Shown here one piece after another: positions 1-10,671 of a DNA stretch of 64,000 bases. The DNA is from Phycisphaerae bacterium. Its GTDB lineage: Bacteria; Planctomycetota; Phycisphaerae; Phycisphaerales; UBA1924. The stretch covers positions 388,863-452,862 of the forward strand of contig BJHL01000002.1 in assembly GCA_014192545.1 (NCBI GenBank). The letters are read 5' to 3'. A program made the translations under genes and the position numbers. The notes under the pieces were generated by a model that saw only the letters and a program-made list of their open reading frames with translations, ran no database searches and was not told the origin of the DNA. How positions within the stretch are numbered: the stretch's first letter is position 1; the number at the start of each line of letters is the position of its first letter.

Positions 1-1049
<1,049 letters not shown>

Positions 1050-1313
1050 AAGTGTTCTCAATCGCAGTTTCGTCACCGATTTTGCGAGACTGCGTTCGTT
1101 GTTCGGATGGTGAAAACTTTCGTTTCGACCTCCGGAGCAATTTCTCGCACTTTGGTACAGTCATCGGCACATGTACCGCAAAACGACACAACGCCGACAA
1201 GCCACGTTAGGGCGAATCGGCGTTGGAGTTCTTCTAAGCTCTTGCGAGGCTTTTCAGGAAGCGGCTAGCAGGCAATCCGGTAACTGTGATGCTGTTGCAT
1301 GCTCGTTTATGCC

Positions 1314-1649
1314 TCATTGTTCGCTCTTCATCTGCTCCCCCTGCACCACCCGGCGGTCCTCGCCAGCGGCAGTGAGTGGAGCGCGATAGCCGCGTTCGGT
1401 AATTGCCGGCCGCATGTCCTCGTCGCGATTGATTTCCTCGCCGGCGTCTTTCAAGCCCTTCTTGAACTCGGTGATGCCCCTGCCCAAGTTGCGACCCACC
1501 GTCGGCAGTCGGCTGCCAAATACGAGTAGGCCAATGCCCGCAATCAGCAGCATTTCCCAGCCGGTGAAGTTGAAAAAGGCCAGCGTGAATGTGGGCGTGA
1601 ACGTCGCCGAACCGGCAGTAACTTGCGACGCAATGAGTGTCATGAACAT
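1314..1649 (-). CDS. tatA: Sec-independent protein translocase TatA/E-like
   Basis: A protein of 111 residues with the TatA layout: a hydrophobic N-terminal helix (TGWEMLLIAGIGLLVFG), a hinge, then an amphipathic basic helix (RLPTVGRNLGRGITEFKKGLKDA) and a short charged tail. TatA oligomers form the channel of the twin-arginine pathway, which exports folded proteins. I chose the ATG at 1649 because GGAG lies 8 nt upstream; a longer frame to 1760 would overlap the preceding oxidase gene. The roughly 25 residues before the helix are longer than in a typical TatA. It is the last gene of the respiratory cluster, which fits because ActB carries a twin-arginine motif. No tatC is visible here. Confidence 0.85.
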   Translation of the reverse strand: MFMTLIASQVTAGSATFTPTFTLAFFNFTGWEMLLIAGIGLLVFGSRLPTVGRNLGRGITEFKKGLKDAGEEINRDEDMRPAITERGYRAPLTAAGEDRRVVQGEQMKSEQ

Positions 1650-1689
1650 GATTGAAACTCCACCGAGGCAGATAGAGCGAAGCGGAAAC

Positions 1690-2391
1690 TTAGTGGCCAG
1701 ACTTGTCGCCAGTTTCGGGCTTCTTCGAGTCGTGTGATTCGCCGTGCGAGCCGTGCTCATCGTGAGCCTTTACGGGCATGGTCAGCCCCACGCGAGGGCG
1801 ACTGCGATTCGCGCTGCTCACGCTCGTGTCTTCGCCGCCGTGGCCGTGCTTGGCGTGGTGAAGCAAGCCTTCGACGCGATTGAATTCTTCCGGGCCGCCC
1901 AGTTCCTTCATCACGCGTTCGCGGTTGGAAAGAACAAGCGGGCCCACGCCGCCAATGCGTTCGCCCGTGCCGCCTGCGACGACGATCGTTGACTTGAAGT
2001 CATACACGCGATCTCGCGTGAAGAGATCGAGGCTGGTAAAGAAGAGAAAGAGCCCCACCGCGAAGAACGTGAACAACATGACAATCGTGTTCATCGGATT
2101 GTCATACCGAAGCTGCATGAAGTACGCCATGACCAGCACGGCCTTGATAGTTGCGATGACCATCGCGCCAACCACATTAATCCAGTGGGGCAGCACAATG
2201 CCAAAGTAGTTCATTGCCCACACTTCAGCCTGAGCCGTCGCGACCGTCAGCACAGTCAGCGCGAGCAAAATGCCCAGCACAAGCTTGAGCGTGATGGGCG
2301 GCACGATAACGTGCGCGTGGTGTTCGCCGTGGCCGTCGTGGCCAGCATGACCAGCGGCGTGAGAATCTTCTGCGTGAGCGGCGTGTGCCAT
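1690..2391 (-). CDS. ctaF: Cytochrome c oxidase subunit IV (caa3 type)
   Basis: A 233-residue membrane protein with three hydrophobic helices at roughly residues 33-55, 67-92 and 100-121, matching the prokaryotic subunit IV (CtaF) of caa3 oxidases, followed by a longer hydrophilic tail than usual (about 110 residues). Both ends are histidine-rich (AHAAHAEDSHAAGHAGHDGH at the start). Subunit IV is a small structural subunit of the terminal oxidase and binds no cofactor. The position directly after ctaE and before tatA supports the call. The family assignment rests on the hydrophobic core and context; the His-rich tails may be metal-binding, which is inference. Confidence 0.82.
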   Translation of the reverse strand: MAHAAHAEDSHAAGHAGHDGHGEHHAHVIVPPITLKLVLGILLALTVLTVATAQAEVWAMNYFGIVLPHWINVVGAMVIATIKAVLVMAYFMQLRYDNPMNTIVMLFTFFAVGLFLFFTSLDLFTRDRVYDFKSTIVVAGGTGERIGGVGPLVLSNRERVMKELGGPEEFNRVEGLLHHAKHGHGGEDTSVSSANRSRPRVGLTMPVKAHDEHGSHGESHDSKKPETGDKSGH

Positions 2392-2498
2392 GAGTCAGAG
2401 TCCTTGCGGAATCGGGAGTTGTGTGGAAGGTCGTGAAATCTACGGATGTGAAGTGCCGTGTTTGTTCAACTGCGAGTCAGTCCAGCGACTGGGCCCGA

Positions 2499-3290
2499 TC
2501 AGTGGATCAAGTACAACAGCGGGAACAGGAAGATCCACACCAAGTCAACCAAGTGCCAGTAGAGGCCGGTCATTTCGACAAACGTGTAATGACCCGAGCC
2601 ATAGTGGCCCTTGAAGCTACGGAAGTAGGTGCGGGCGATCATCGTCATGCCGATGACGACGTGCAACGCGTGAATGGCTGTACCCGAGTAATAGACGCTC
2701 CACCAGAGCGGAATGTTGACGTCAGACGCAAAGCCATGCGTGAAGTACTTGCCGGGTGCTTTGCCGCCGTAACCCTCAACATACTGCAGCAGGCCGCCCA
2801 ACTTCGCATGATCATGGACGATCAAGTCGGTGTAGTGCGAAAGGGCAGGGTCAAACGCGAGGAAGTAACCGGTCATCTTCGGCATGTACTCAAGGCACAG
2901 CTTGAGCACGAGAAACATGCCGCCCATGACGAAAGTCGCGAGGAGCATTTGCTGCCCCTTTTTGATCTTGTCAGTCTGGAAGCAGTAGATGGAATAGGCC
3001 ATCGTGAAGCTGCTGACCAGCAGAACGACGGTATTGAGCCCACCGATCTTCCAGTCAAGCTGGCTGCTTCCTTCGACCCATGCGGCGGGGTACTTGGCGC
3101 GGAAGATCGCGTACGCAACGAAAATGCCCGCGAACAGCAGCACTTCCGTCGCAAGAAATAGCCAAAAGCCCAGCTTGCAGCCATCGAACTCCTCGGCGGC
3201 GTTCTTCCAGTGGTGGCCCGGACGATAGCGAGCCCATAGGGGCTTGCTCGCGTCGTCGAGCTGTCCGGTTTTGTGATCGATAGTGGTCAT
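2499..3290 (-). CDS. ctaE: Cytochrome c oxidase subunit III
   Basis: 263 residues with about five membrane segments (near 39-60, 81-103, 113-133, 200-225, 240-262), as expected for the CtaE family. Recognisable family stretches are KLGFWLFLATEVLLFAG near the start, HALHVVIGMTMIA, and the C-terminal YWHLVDLVWIFLFPLLYL. Subunit III carries no metal centre and stabilises subunit I and proton uptake. It follows ctaD after a 149-nt gap that contains a strong hairpin, and precedes ctaF. Confidence 0.95.
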   Translation of the reverse strand: MTTIDHKTGQLDDASKPLWARYRPGHHWKNAAEEFDGCKLGFWLFLATEVLLFAGIFVAYAIFRAKYPAAWVEGSSQLDWKIGGLNTVVLLVSSFTMAYSIYCFQTDKIKKGQQMLLATFVMGGMFLVLKLCLEYMPKMTGYFLAFDPALSHYTDLIVHDHAKLGGLLQYVEGYGGKAPGKYFTHGFASDVNIPLWWSVYYSGTAIHALHVVIGMTMIARTYFRSFKGHYGSGHYTFVEMTGLYWHLVDLVWIFLFPLLYLIH

Positions 3291-3401
3291 GTTTCGTGCT
3301 TGAGCTTATCGGCGCTAGCCAACCAGCTCACCCTTTCCATTCCCTAGTTGCCAAATCAGTCGCGTAAACAGTCGCTTCAACCTTCGAGTCGCAAAGTCAA
3401 A

Positions 3402-3432
3402 GAATGACACAGGCGATTGGCCTGTGTCATTC
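3402..3432 (-). terminator. Strong intra-operon hairpin between ctaD and ctaE
   Basis: A perfect 13-bp inverted repeat (GAATGACACAGGC and GCCTGTGTCATTC) with a 5-nt loop, located 8 nt after the ctaD stop codon. On the transcribed strand it is followed by TTTGACTTTG, a poor T-tract. It could be a partial terminator or an mRNA-stabilising or processing hairpin that sets the ratio of oxidase subunits. Confidence 0.6.
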
Positions 3433-3439
3433 GAATCAG

Positions 3440-5209
3440 TTAGTGGCTACCTGCCGTACGGAGATTCTCCGCAGGGATTGGGTATTCATCAGGAGTCCAG
3501 CCAGGCGGGACCGTGGTTTCGAAGTCATACGGCCCGTGCTTGACGACCGGATCGTGATCGAAGTTGTGCTCAACCGGCGGGCTGGCAGCAACCCACTCAA
3601 GCGTCAGACCGCCCCAAGGGTTCTGCGGCGCAACTCGGCCAGCAGCGAGACTGTGCAGGAAAACGAACAAGTGACCAAGGAAGCCCAGACCCAGCAAGTA
3701 GCTGCCGTAGGTGCTGATCTGGTGCAGCGAGGTGAACTCGTCGATGTAGCTGGCGTATCGGCGAGGCATGCCCTGGCTGCCGAGGTAGAACTGCGTGAAG
3801 AAGGTAAGGTTGAAACCCACGAACACGATCAGGGCACAAAACAACGCAGCGTTCTCGTTGTACATCCGGCCAAAGAACTTGGGCCACCAGTGGTGTAGTC
3901 CAGCCATGAGCGCCATGATCGTGCCGCCCATCATGACGTAGTGGAAGTGCGCGACGACGAAGTAGCTGTCGTGCAAGTGCAAGTCGGTGCTGAGCGTGCC
4001 CAGAGGCAGACCTGTCAGACCACCGATGGAGAATAGAAACAGGAAGATCAGGGCGTACACCATGGGCGTCGTGAACGCGATGGAACCCTTGTAGAGCGTC
4101 GAAATCCAGTTAAAAACCTTGACGGCGGTAGGAATGGCCACGAGGAACGTCAGGCCGCTAAAGACCGCGCTGGCCAGTTCACTCATGCTCGTGAACATAT
4201 GATGGCCCCACACGATGAAGCTCACGGCGGCGATGCCCAGGGATGAGTAAGCAATTGCGCGGTAGCCGAAGATCTTCTTGTGGCTGTGCACTGCAAGCAC
4301 ATCGCTGATAATGCCCATGCCAGGCAAGATCATCACGTACACCACGGGGTGGCTATAGAACCAGAAGAAGTGTTGATAAAGAACCGGATCGCCGCCCAAT
4401 GACGGATCGAAGATGCCAACGTTGAACGTGCGTTCGAACACCAGCAGCAGCAGCGTAATGCCGATGACGGGCGTTGCGAGCACCTGAATGATGGCGCTGC
4501 TATACACAGCCCACACAAACAGCGGCATATCAAACCAGCCCATGCCCGGTGCACGCAGCTTGTGCACCGTCACAATGAAGTTCAGACCCGTGAGAATCGA
4601 CGAGAAGCCCAAGATAAACGCGGCCATGACCATGAGCGTCAACTTGCCGAATTCATTGCCTGTACTTGTCGAGTAAGGCGTGTAGAACGTCCACCCCGTA
4701 TCCACGCCTCCCAGCAAGATCGCTCCGACGGCGAACATCGAGCCAATGACGTAGATGTACCAACTCAGCAGGTTCAGCCGCGGGAACGCGACGTCTTTCG
4801 TGCCGAGCATGATGGGCAGCAGGAAGTTGCCCAAACTGGCGGGAATGCTGGGAACAATGACCATGAACACCATGATCGCGCCGTGCAGCGTGAAGGCGAT
4901 GTTGTAAACATCGTTGCCTTGCGCCATCGTCGGTTCGGCATAGAACCAGTTGGCGAGCAATTGCCCGGTGATCGCGCCGGTTTGGGCATCAACCCGCACC
5001 GGCTGGAACAGTTCCGTGCGCACAGCCAAGGCCGCAAGGCCGCCCAGGAAGAACATGAACAAAATCGCGACCAGATACATCATGCCGATCTTTTTGTGAT
5101 CGACCGTGGTCGCCCAATCAAGGACTGTCGTCCAGAAGCCGCCCTTGGGAGTCAGGTAACTCCCATGTGCGTGATCATGCGAGTGACCTTGTGCGTGTGC
5201 GGATGCCAT
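3440..5209 (-). CDS. ctaD: Cytochrome c oxidase subunit I (A2-type haem-copper oxidase)
   Basis: 589 residues with the twelve-helix core of subunit I, which holds haem a and the haem a3-CuB site where O2 is reduced to water and protons are pumped. Visible signatures: the CuB histidine motif WFYSHPVVY (residues 283-291), WGHHMFTS, and the haem-ligand segment [17 protein letters not shown]. In the usual A1 oxidases the motif is GHPEVY with a proton-relaying Glu; here it is YSHPVVY, the hallmark of the A2 subfamily found in Rhodothermus-type caa3 oxidases. The N-terminus is His-rich ([12 protein letters not shown]). It lies directly downstream of ctaC. Confidence 0.97.
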   Translation of the reverse strand: MASAHAQGHSHDHAHGSYLTPKGGFWTTVLDWATTVDHKKIGMMYLVAILFMFFLGGLAALAVRTELFQPVRVDAQTGAITGQLLANWFYAEPTMAQGNDVYNIAFTLHGAIMVFMVIVPSIPASLGNFLLPIMLGTKDVAFPRLNLLSWYIYVIGSMFAVGAILLGGVDTGWTFYTPYSTSTGNEFGKLTLMVMAAFILGFSSILTGLNFIVTVHKLRAPGMGWFDMPLFVWAVYSSAIIQVLATPVIGITLLLLVFERTFNVGIFDPSLGGDPVLYQHFFWFYSHPVVYVMILPGMGIISDVLAVHSHKKIFGYRAIAYSSLGIAAVSFIVWGHHMFTSMSELASAVFSGLTFLVAIPTAVKVFNWISTLYKGSIAFTTPMVYALIFLFLFSIGGLTGLPLGTLSTDLHLHDSYFVVAHFHYVMMGGTIMALMAGLHHWWPKFFGRMYNENAALFCALIVFVGFNLTFFTQFYLGSQGMPRRYASYIDEFTSLHQISTYGSYLLGLGFLGHLFVFLHSLAAGRVAPQNPWGGLTLEWVAASPPVEHNFDHDPVVKHGPYDFETTVPPGWTPDEYPIPAENLRTAGSH

Positions 5210-5300
5210 TTGCTTCTACTCCTGCGTCAGTTGTCAGCTCGCGAGATGTGCCGGAGCTGGATTTGTACTCAATCGATTCGTCACTCAAACGTGTTCAGTG

Positions 5301-6590
5301 TCACTTTGCACTTGCCTGCTCTTTCGACTTCTCCGCCGGCTTGTCGCCCTCGCTAGGAGTTACCTTGGGAGCTTTATCTGACAGGCTCTTCATGTAGCTG
5401 ATGATTGCTTCTGTTTGCTTGGGGTTCAGCTGCGCTTCGCTAAACGCATTCATGTTGTTTGCATAGCCCACTCGGACGCGCTTGCCCGGATTGCGAATCG
5501 ACTCCACGATGTGGTTGTCATCTGCCACAATCTTGGAGCCATCGGTGTAATCGTGCTCGTAGCCATACAGGTTTTGCCACGTTGGGCCAGTGTTCTTGCC
5601 GCCGTCTACGGTGTGGCAGCTTGCGCACTTGCCCTTATAGAGCAGCTTTCCCCACTCCACCGGATCAGTGGGCGTGCTCTTCTTTGCGGCCCACACCAGC
5701 CATTTGTTGAAATCTTCCTTGCTCACCACGCGAATGACCGCCGCCATCTCGCTGTGATACGTGCCGCAATACTCGGCGCAGAAGACCCAGTGGTCGGTGT
5801 ACTTCACACCCGCAAGCTCGGGGATGAACTCTGGTGCGATGCGGCTCGCACTTGGCGCGCCAGGCGTTGCGCCCGGACTGCGATTGCGCTTGGCTTCTTC
5901 CTCGTTCATCGGATGCGTGTGAATGCCCGGCTCACCGTCTTTGGGGCCAATTGCCGTAAAGGTCATGCCCGTGTAGCGATTGGGCATCAGGTCTTGCTTG
6001 ATGCGGAAATCAGGCACCCAGAACGAGTGCATGACGTCGTTGGAATTCATCCGCAGCGTGATGGGCATGTCAGCCGGCACATAAAACACCGGCACCAACT
6101 CCGCACCAAAGCTGGTGTTCATGAAGCCGCGGTCAACGACGAGGCCGTTGGGATACTCCATGTTCCACGACCACTTATAACCCGTCAGCTTGAGTTCCAT
6201 CGCCGTGCCGGTGGGCACCATCTTCTCCATGTAGCCCCAAAAGCCCTTGAAGAAAATCCACACAAGGAACAGGGTGGGAATGATCGTCCAAGCCAGTTCG
6301 ATGCCCAGGTGGTGGCTGGGGCTGCGCTCTGCGATCTTGCCCGGCTTGCGGCGATACTTGATGCAGAAGTACGCCATGATGCCCATGAGGCCCACAAACC
6401 AAATGACGCAGAACCACCACAACCACATGAACATGTAGTCGGTGTCCTTCGCCGCTTCCGTCATCGCCGGCTCGCGCAGCCACAGACGATCCCAGAATTG
6501 GAAGAAGCCCGATCCCGAAGTGGATGCCGAAGCAGTCGCGAGCGTCGCGTGCGTCGTCACCATGGCTTGTGCAAGAAAACTCGTCAGCAT
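5301..6590 (-). CDS. ctaC: Cytochrome c oxidase subunit II with fused cytochrome c (caa3 type)
   Basis: 429 residues. Two membrane helices (about 49-76 and 96-118) precede a periplasmic CuA domain whose ligands are visible at residues 271-282 (CAEYCGTYHSEM) together with the upstream His in DVMHSFWVP. A C-terminal cytochrome c domain carries CASCH (322-326), making this a caa3-type subunit that accepts electrons through its own haem. Between the first His ligand and the Cys ligands there is an insert of about 45 residues (218-262). The partner donor is presumably ActE/ActA of the complex III encoded upstream. Confidence 0.96.
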   Translation of the reverse strand: MLTSFLAQAMVTTHATLATASASTSGSGFFQFWDRLWLREPAMTEAAKDTDYMFMWLWWFCVIWFVGLMGIMAYFCIKYRRKPGKIAERSPSHHLGIELAWTIIPTLFLVWIFFKGFWGYMEKMVPTGTAMELKLTGYKWSWNMEYPNGLVVDRGFMNTSFGAELVPVFYVPADMPITLRMNSNDVMHSFWVPDFRIKQDLMPNRYTGMTFTAIGPKDGEPGIHTHPMNEEEAKRNRSPGATPGAPSASRIAPEFIPELAGVKYTDHWVFCAEYCGTYHSEMAAVIRVVSKEDFNKWLVWAAKKSTPTDPVEWGKLLYKGKCASCHTVDGGKNTGPTWQNLYGYEHDYTDGSKIVADDNHIVESIRNPGKRVRVGYANNMNAFSEAQLNPKQTEAIISYMKSLSDKAPKVTPSEGDKPAEKSKEQASAK

Positions 6591-6675
6591 GTGCTACTCA
6601 ACTTCTGATGGGTCCGCGTGGTCGTGATTAGTCCTGATTCGGAATGATTCGTCGCGCTTTGTGTGTTGAACTCTT

Positions 6676-7647
6676 TCATCCGCTGGCTTGCACCGAAACT
6701 GACTCAGTGCTCGGCGGCGGCGCCGGCTGGCTTGCCCGTCGTCGTTTGCGGATGCGTTCAGTCAGCAGCAAGCCGCCGATCAATCCGCCCAGCAGCACAA
6801 TCGTGATGCCGCCGCCGATCTGCATGACGCGGAAAGCTTGAATCGTGTACGTGCCCCGGGTGGGATCAAACATGTAGCAGAACATCAAGATGCGTTCGCC
6901 CACGGTCTTGACCATTTTGCCTTCGCTCGCTTCGAGCAAGGCAAGCCGATAGTTGCGCACCGTGTCGTTGTCGCGCGCAGAGGGATAGCCGTAGAGGTAT
7001 CGACTGACCTTACCGTCAGGAGTTGCGACAAACGCGACAACCGGGTGGCTGTACTCGCCGTTTTCGAGACGCTTGTATTGGAAGCCAACGCCATCCGCCA
7101 GCATCTTCGCGGCGTTGTCAGTTGCAACATGGAAGGCAACGCCGTCGATTGCGCCCGCGGGCATCTCGCGAACATACGCATCACGCAGGTCCGCCTCGCG
7201 CACGCCTTGAGCGGTTTCAACGGTTTCCGTCGGATCAAAGCTCACCACGACAACGCGGTAATCCTTGCCCATCTGATAGTCGCCCTTGGCGTCAACTTCG
7301 GAGAGCGTTTGGAAGGTCTTCTCGCGGAAAACATCGCACACCACCGGGCAGCGGTAGTACACCAGCATCAACATCACCGGCTTGCCATCACCCGGGAAGT
7401 ACTTGCTGAGTTGCACCTTCTTGCCATCTTGATTTGTCAATTCCAAATCAAGCGGCAGCGACAACCCCACGCGTTCCTCCACACCAATGCCGCGTTCCTC
7501 GAATGGAACCTTCGCCGGTGCGGGGTTGGGCGTGTAGCCCTTATCGAGCGACTGTGCCATCGCAACTCCGCTTGACAACGCAGCACACGCGCCGGCAACA
7601 GCCAGCGAGCGAGCGAGAAGCGAAGTTGTGCGGAAGGTGCAGTTCAT
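6676..7647 (-). CDS. SCO1/SenC-type copper chaperone for oxidase assembly
   Basis: 323 residues: an N-terminal signal peptide (cleavage plausible near VAMAQS), a thioredoxin-fold SCO domain with the copper-binding CPVVC (residues 100-104) and the later histidine in EYSHPVVAFV, and a C-terminal membrane helix followed by RIRKRRR. SCO proteins deliver copper to, or reduce, the CuA site of subunit II. Its place immediately upstream of ctaC supports that role. The C-terminal anchor instead of the more usual N-terminal one is notable. Confidence 0.93.
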   Translation of the reverse strand: MNCTFRTTSLLARSLAVAGACAALSSGVAMAQSLDKGYTPNPAPAKVPFEERGIGVEERVGLSLPLDLELTNQDGKKVQLSKYFPGDGKPVMLMLVYYRCPVVCDVFREKTFQTLSEVDAKGDYQMGKDYRVVVVSFDPTETVETAQGVREADLRDAYVREMPAGAIDGVAFHVATDNAAKMLADGVGFQYKRLENGEYSHPVVAFVATPDGKVSRYLYGYPSARDNDTVRNYRLALLEASEGKMVKTVGERILMFCYMFDPTRGTYTIQAFRVMQIGGGITIVLLGGLIGGLLLTERIRKRRRASQPAPPPSTESVSVQASG

Positions 7648-7728
7648 GGATCAAACAACCGACTCGAAACACGATTCAAACACATTCGACCACGTTCAAC
7701 CACCGACGACGACGCAAACACGAAAAAA

Positions 7729-8205
7729 TCAAGGCTTCTTCGGAGCGGCCGGCTCGCTCTGACTGCCGCGCCCACCAACTGGGTTTGCCCAGTGCTTGAG
7801 TGTGCCATCAAGGTTGCCACTTTGCTTGTTGTAGTTGTTGACGATTTCATCCATCGCAGTGCCGATGGGCAGTTGCACATTTTCTGGCGAGATTGCGCGA
7901 TACTCAGCCTTCTCCGTACCCCAGCTCAGCTCGTTTCGCATGTTCTGGCGGTGCTTCAAGTACTCGGCGTGGCTCAGCGTGTCGACTTCGACCGTCGTTT
8001 TAAGTTGGTGCAGCTTGACGACCTGGAACAACTGAATAATGCCGCCCACCGCCACGATCAGCACCAAAATGATGCCAACAAGCCACTTCACCAACATCCA
8101 CGTGTTGATGGAATGGGTGTGCTCCGCCTGAGGCGTGCCCTCAGCGTCGCTGGTATCCGCGTGAGCGGTGTGCGAAAGCAGGATGTTCTTGTCGTCGCTG
8201 GCCAT
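7729..8205 (-). CDS. Small single-pass membrane protein in the respiratory cluster
   Basis: 158 residues by the ATG at 8205, which has GAGG about 7 nt upstream; a longer frame extends to 8355 but lacks a comparable start. One membrane helix is visible (WMLVKWLVGIILVLIVAVGG, about 28-50), followed by a hydrophilic, presumably periplasmic part without cysteine motifs. I do not recognise a family. It sits between actF and the SCO gene on the same strand, so it may be an accessory or assembly subunit of complex III or of the oxidase. That role is inferred from position only. Confidence 0.7.
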   Translation of the reverse strand: MASDDKNILLSHTAHADTSDAEGTPQAEHTHSINTWMLVKWLVGIILVLIVAVGGIIQLFQVVKLHQLKTTVEVDTLSHAEYLKHRQNMRNELSWGTEKAEYRAISPENVQLPIGTAMDEIVNNYNKQSGNLDGTLKHWANPVGGRGSQSEPAAPKKP

Positions 8206-8338
8206 TGCCGCCTCACAAACTCCGTTCTGATGAGACAAACCGCTAGTGAGTTCGTCCTGCCAGACCGGATAGATTACTGCCAAACCGTATTCGCCCAAAC
8301 CTGTCGTGAAACCTGAGAATAAACCTGACTTTTGTCCA

Positions 8339-8362
8339 CAAGCCCGTGTTTCCAAGGGCTTG
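8339..8362 (-). terminator. Hairpin upstream of the small membrane protein gene, after actF
   Basis: A 7-bp inverted repeat CAAGCCC/GGGCTTG with a 10-nt loop lies 20 nt after the actF stop codon, on the transcribed strand followed by a weak A/T stretch. It may separate expression of the complex III genes from the oxidase genes. Confidence 0.35.
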
Positions 8363-8382
8363 CAACTTCGATCACTGAGTAA

Positions 8383-9774
8383 TCACACGTAGTTCTTGTG
8401 CCCAACAGCCTCGTGAATCCTCGGGTCATTCACTGCCACCAGCGGGCCGCTTGCAACCTTGCGGATGAGGTACCCGGCGAAGATCGCGAACATGCCGAAG
8501 ATGAGCAACGCATCGAGATAGCCACCCGCCAAGCCCGGACCCACCGATGTTGCTTCTTGCACCGCGATGAGCACGCCATTCGCATCCTTGAGCGGCGTGG
8601 GCGTGTATGCCATGGGCCGGAGAATCCAGAACATGTCCGCAACTTGCATCGCGATGCACCACAGCGAAATCGGGATCATCAGATTGAAGTGCTTCTTGAC
8701 GTGGCGCGAAAGCAGAATGAAGAACGGCGCGATGAAGTGCCCCACCATCAGCAAGATGCCCAGCTTGTCCCAGCCGAATGCATTGCGGTGGTTGTAGAAC
8801 GCGGTTTCTTCGGGGATGTTGGCGTAGTAAATCAGGAAGTACTGGCTGAAGCCGATGTACGCCCAGAAAACTGTGAACGCAAACTGGAACTTGCCAAGAT
8901 CATGGAAGTGTTCTTCGCTCACGCAGCCCTTGAGCTTGCCCTTGCGAAGCAGCACGTTGATGACCAGCGTGATCGTCGCGATGGCACTGAAGACCGCACC
9001 CGCGAAGAAGTACACGCCCCACATCGTGCTGAAGAACTTGAAGTCCGGGCTCATCAGGTAGTCAAAGCCTGAGAACGCGATGGTGAGTGCGAAAACCGGC
9101 AAGCCCCATGAGCACAGCCGAACAGCTTTCGCGGTCAGCCAGCGATCGCCCGTGCGATCCTGCTCGTTGCTGAGGCGAATAAGCGAACTGGTAATGAACC
9201 ACCAGAACAAGCCGTAAAAAAGCGTGCGAACCACAAAGAACGCCGGAAACTCACCGACATGCAGCGGGAAGAAGAAGTACGTGGCCTTCTTGTTCAGCAG
9301 GTAGTCGGTCGCGTTTTCCTTGTTCATCCACGTGAAGAGCACGCCGCCTTTGGCAATTTCAATCGCCAGTGCGGGCAGCAGGAGCAGCCACGCATAAGGC
9401 AAGAACGCCATGATGTTTTCAACCTGCCGACGAATCGTTGATGTCCACCCCGAGTTCACGAGGTAATTGACCATGACGAAGAACGTGGCGCCGATGCAAA
9501 TCGCCAGCACCGTGAACGCGCCCACCAAGTAGGCCGCGATGCCGTGCTTGAGGCTGACGCCACCTGCGCCGCTGAACGCAGCCGCAAGCCCGCCAGCAAC
9601 CAGTAACACACCCAGCACCATCAGCGCCATCGAGATGCCGCCGCCCGCGCCTTGGGGGAAGTTGATGTTGTCGCCGCGCAGGCGCTGGGGCAAGCCGCCT
9701 TCAACCGGAGCATGACGATGTTCGTGGCCATGTTGATGTGCATCATGAGGAAGAGAAGTCGGAAGAGCAGTCAC
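8383..9774 (-). CDS. actF: Alternative complex III subunit ActF (quinol:cytochrome c oxidoreductase)
   Basis: 463 residues, largely hydrophobic with about ten membrane segments, preceded by a hydrophilic His-containing N-terminus. In alternative complex III, ActC and ActF are two related multi-helix membrane subunits; ActC is the NrfD-like one and ActF is its paralogue near the end of the gene set. The start overlaps the actE stop by 4 nt (ATGA), indicating translational coupling. Recognised from the order of genes and from segments such as FAFTVFWAYIGFSQYFLIYYANIPEE, here cited by position about 290-315. Confidence 0.9.
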   Translation of the reverse strand: MTALPTSLPHDAHQHGHEHRHAPVEGGLPQRLRGDNINFPQGAGGGISMALMVLGVLLVAGGLAAAFSGAGGVSLKHGIAAYLVGAFTVLAICIGATFFVMVNYLVNSGWTSTIRRQVENIMAFLPYAWLLLLPALAIEIAKGGVLFTWMNKENATDYLLNKKATYFFFPLHVGEFPAFFVVRTLFYGLFWWFITSSLIRLSNEQDRTGDRWLTAKAVRLCSWGLPVFALTIAFSGFDYLMSPDFKFFSTMWGVYFFAGAVFSAIATITLVINVLLRKGKLKGCVSEEHFHDLGKFQFAFTVFWAYIGFSQYFLIYYANIPEETAFYNHRNAFGWDKLGILLMVGHFIAPFFILLSRHVKKHFNLMIPISLWCIAMQVADMFWILRPMAYTPTPLKDANGVLIAVQEATSVGPGLAGGYLDALLIFGMFAIFAGYLIRKVASGPLVAVNDPRIHEAVGHKNYV

Positions 9775-10595
9775 TTCGCACCTCCAGTGCTGGAGACGAC
9801 ACTGCCGGGCGTGTTCGCGTCGGCGGTGGGCTTGGGCAGTTCGCGCATCTGCTCGCGGACCTTCTCACGCAGGTTCTCAGGCACATCGTCAATCGTGCCT
9901 GACTTGCTGGCTTGCAACGCGCGGATGTAGGCGACGATGCGCCACGAATCATCAACTGTCAGCGCGTGCTTGTAGCCTGGCATCTTGTGATTCACGTAAT
10001 CGGGAGTTTCCGCGCTGCCGCCGGGCACGCCGTAACGAGCAATGTGGAAGAGATATCCATCGCGACCTTGGTCAGCCTTGGGGTCCTTGTACTTGGCATC
10101 GTGGAAGTTGGGCAACGTGTAAGACCACTGCACACCCACCATGCCAAGGCCATCGCCGTTGTAGTTGTGGCACGCTGAGCAATAGATATTGAATCGCTCC
10201 TGGCCGCGAAGCAAATCTTCCTTATTGAAACGCACCGGCGCGACCGCGAGGTACGTTCCGTCTTTGGCCTTGCCTTCGTAATAGCCGTTGTCTTCCTTCA
10301 GCAAGTCTTCGCGCTGCTGCATGAAGCCATCGGCCCAGTCATCTTGCGTGACAAAGCCCTGGCGACCGAACGCAACCGTGTTGCTGGGAGGCAAACGCAT
10401 CTGCCGACCATCGGTGTAGAAATCGCTCTGGCCTTGCGGCTCCCACTTGGGCGCGTCGTCAAGGTCAGGGAAGAACTGGTGAGGCGGCTTGTCTTCACGC
10501 TCGCCCCGGCAGCCCGAAAGTGTGCCCACGCTCGCCGCCAGCACGAGGGCGCTGACGAGAGAGAAGGCGGAATGTTGCGTGTTCATGGTGTTCAT
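9771..10595 (-). CDS. actE: Alternative complex III monohaem cytochrome c subunit ActE (lipoprotein)
   Basis: 274 residues from the ATG at 10595, which has GGTGA upstream; the longer frame would run over actD. The N-terminus is a lipoprotein signal (VGTLSGCRGE), so the protein is probably anchored in the membrane. One haem-binding CSACH motif is followed by a class I cytochrome c fold with an axial Met candidate in HKMPGYKHAL. In alternative complex III, ActE is the monohaem cytochrome thought to pass electrons to the oxidase. It overlaps actF by 4 nt. Confidence 0.93.
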   Translation of the reverse strand: MNTMNTQHSAFSLVSALVLAASVGTLSGCRGEREDKPPHQFFPDLDDAPKWEPQGQSDFYTDGRQMRLPPSNTVAFGRQGFVTQDDWADGFMQQREDLLKEDNGYYEGKAKDGTYLAVAPVRFNKEDLLRGQERFNIYCSACHNYNGDGLGMVGVQWSYTLPNFHDAKYKDPKADQGRDGYLFHIARYGVPGGSAETPDYVNHKMPGYKHALTVDDSWRIVAYIRALQASKSGTIDDVPENLREKVREQMRELPKPTADANTPGSVVSSTGGAK

Positions 10596-10638
10596 CGATT
10601 CACCAACTTGGTTTACTGTCTTGACCTCTGTCCTGACC

Positions 10639-10668
10639 CTAGTGCCTAGTGCCCAGTCCTCAGTGCCT
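10639..10668. repeat. 30-nt CTAGTGCC repeat, copy 3 (actD-actE gap)
   Basis: The + strand reads CTAGTGCCTAGTGCCCAGTC and continues for 10 nt; it matches the right arm of the pair at 16665-16767 at 28 of 30 positions. It occupies the gap between actD and actE. Confidence 0.75.
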
Positions 10669-10671
10669 TTT

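Noticed and set aside
1154..1177. GGTACA...TGTACC palindrome between tatA and the first ABC gene
   Set aside because: Six-bp arms with a 12-bp spacer are expected by chance and no promoter signals align with it.
5415..6608. A 397-codon frame opposite ctaC
   Set aside because: Shadow of the ctaC frame; composition unlike a real protein.
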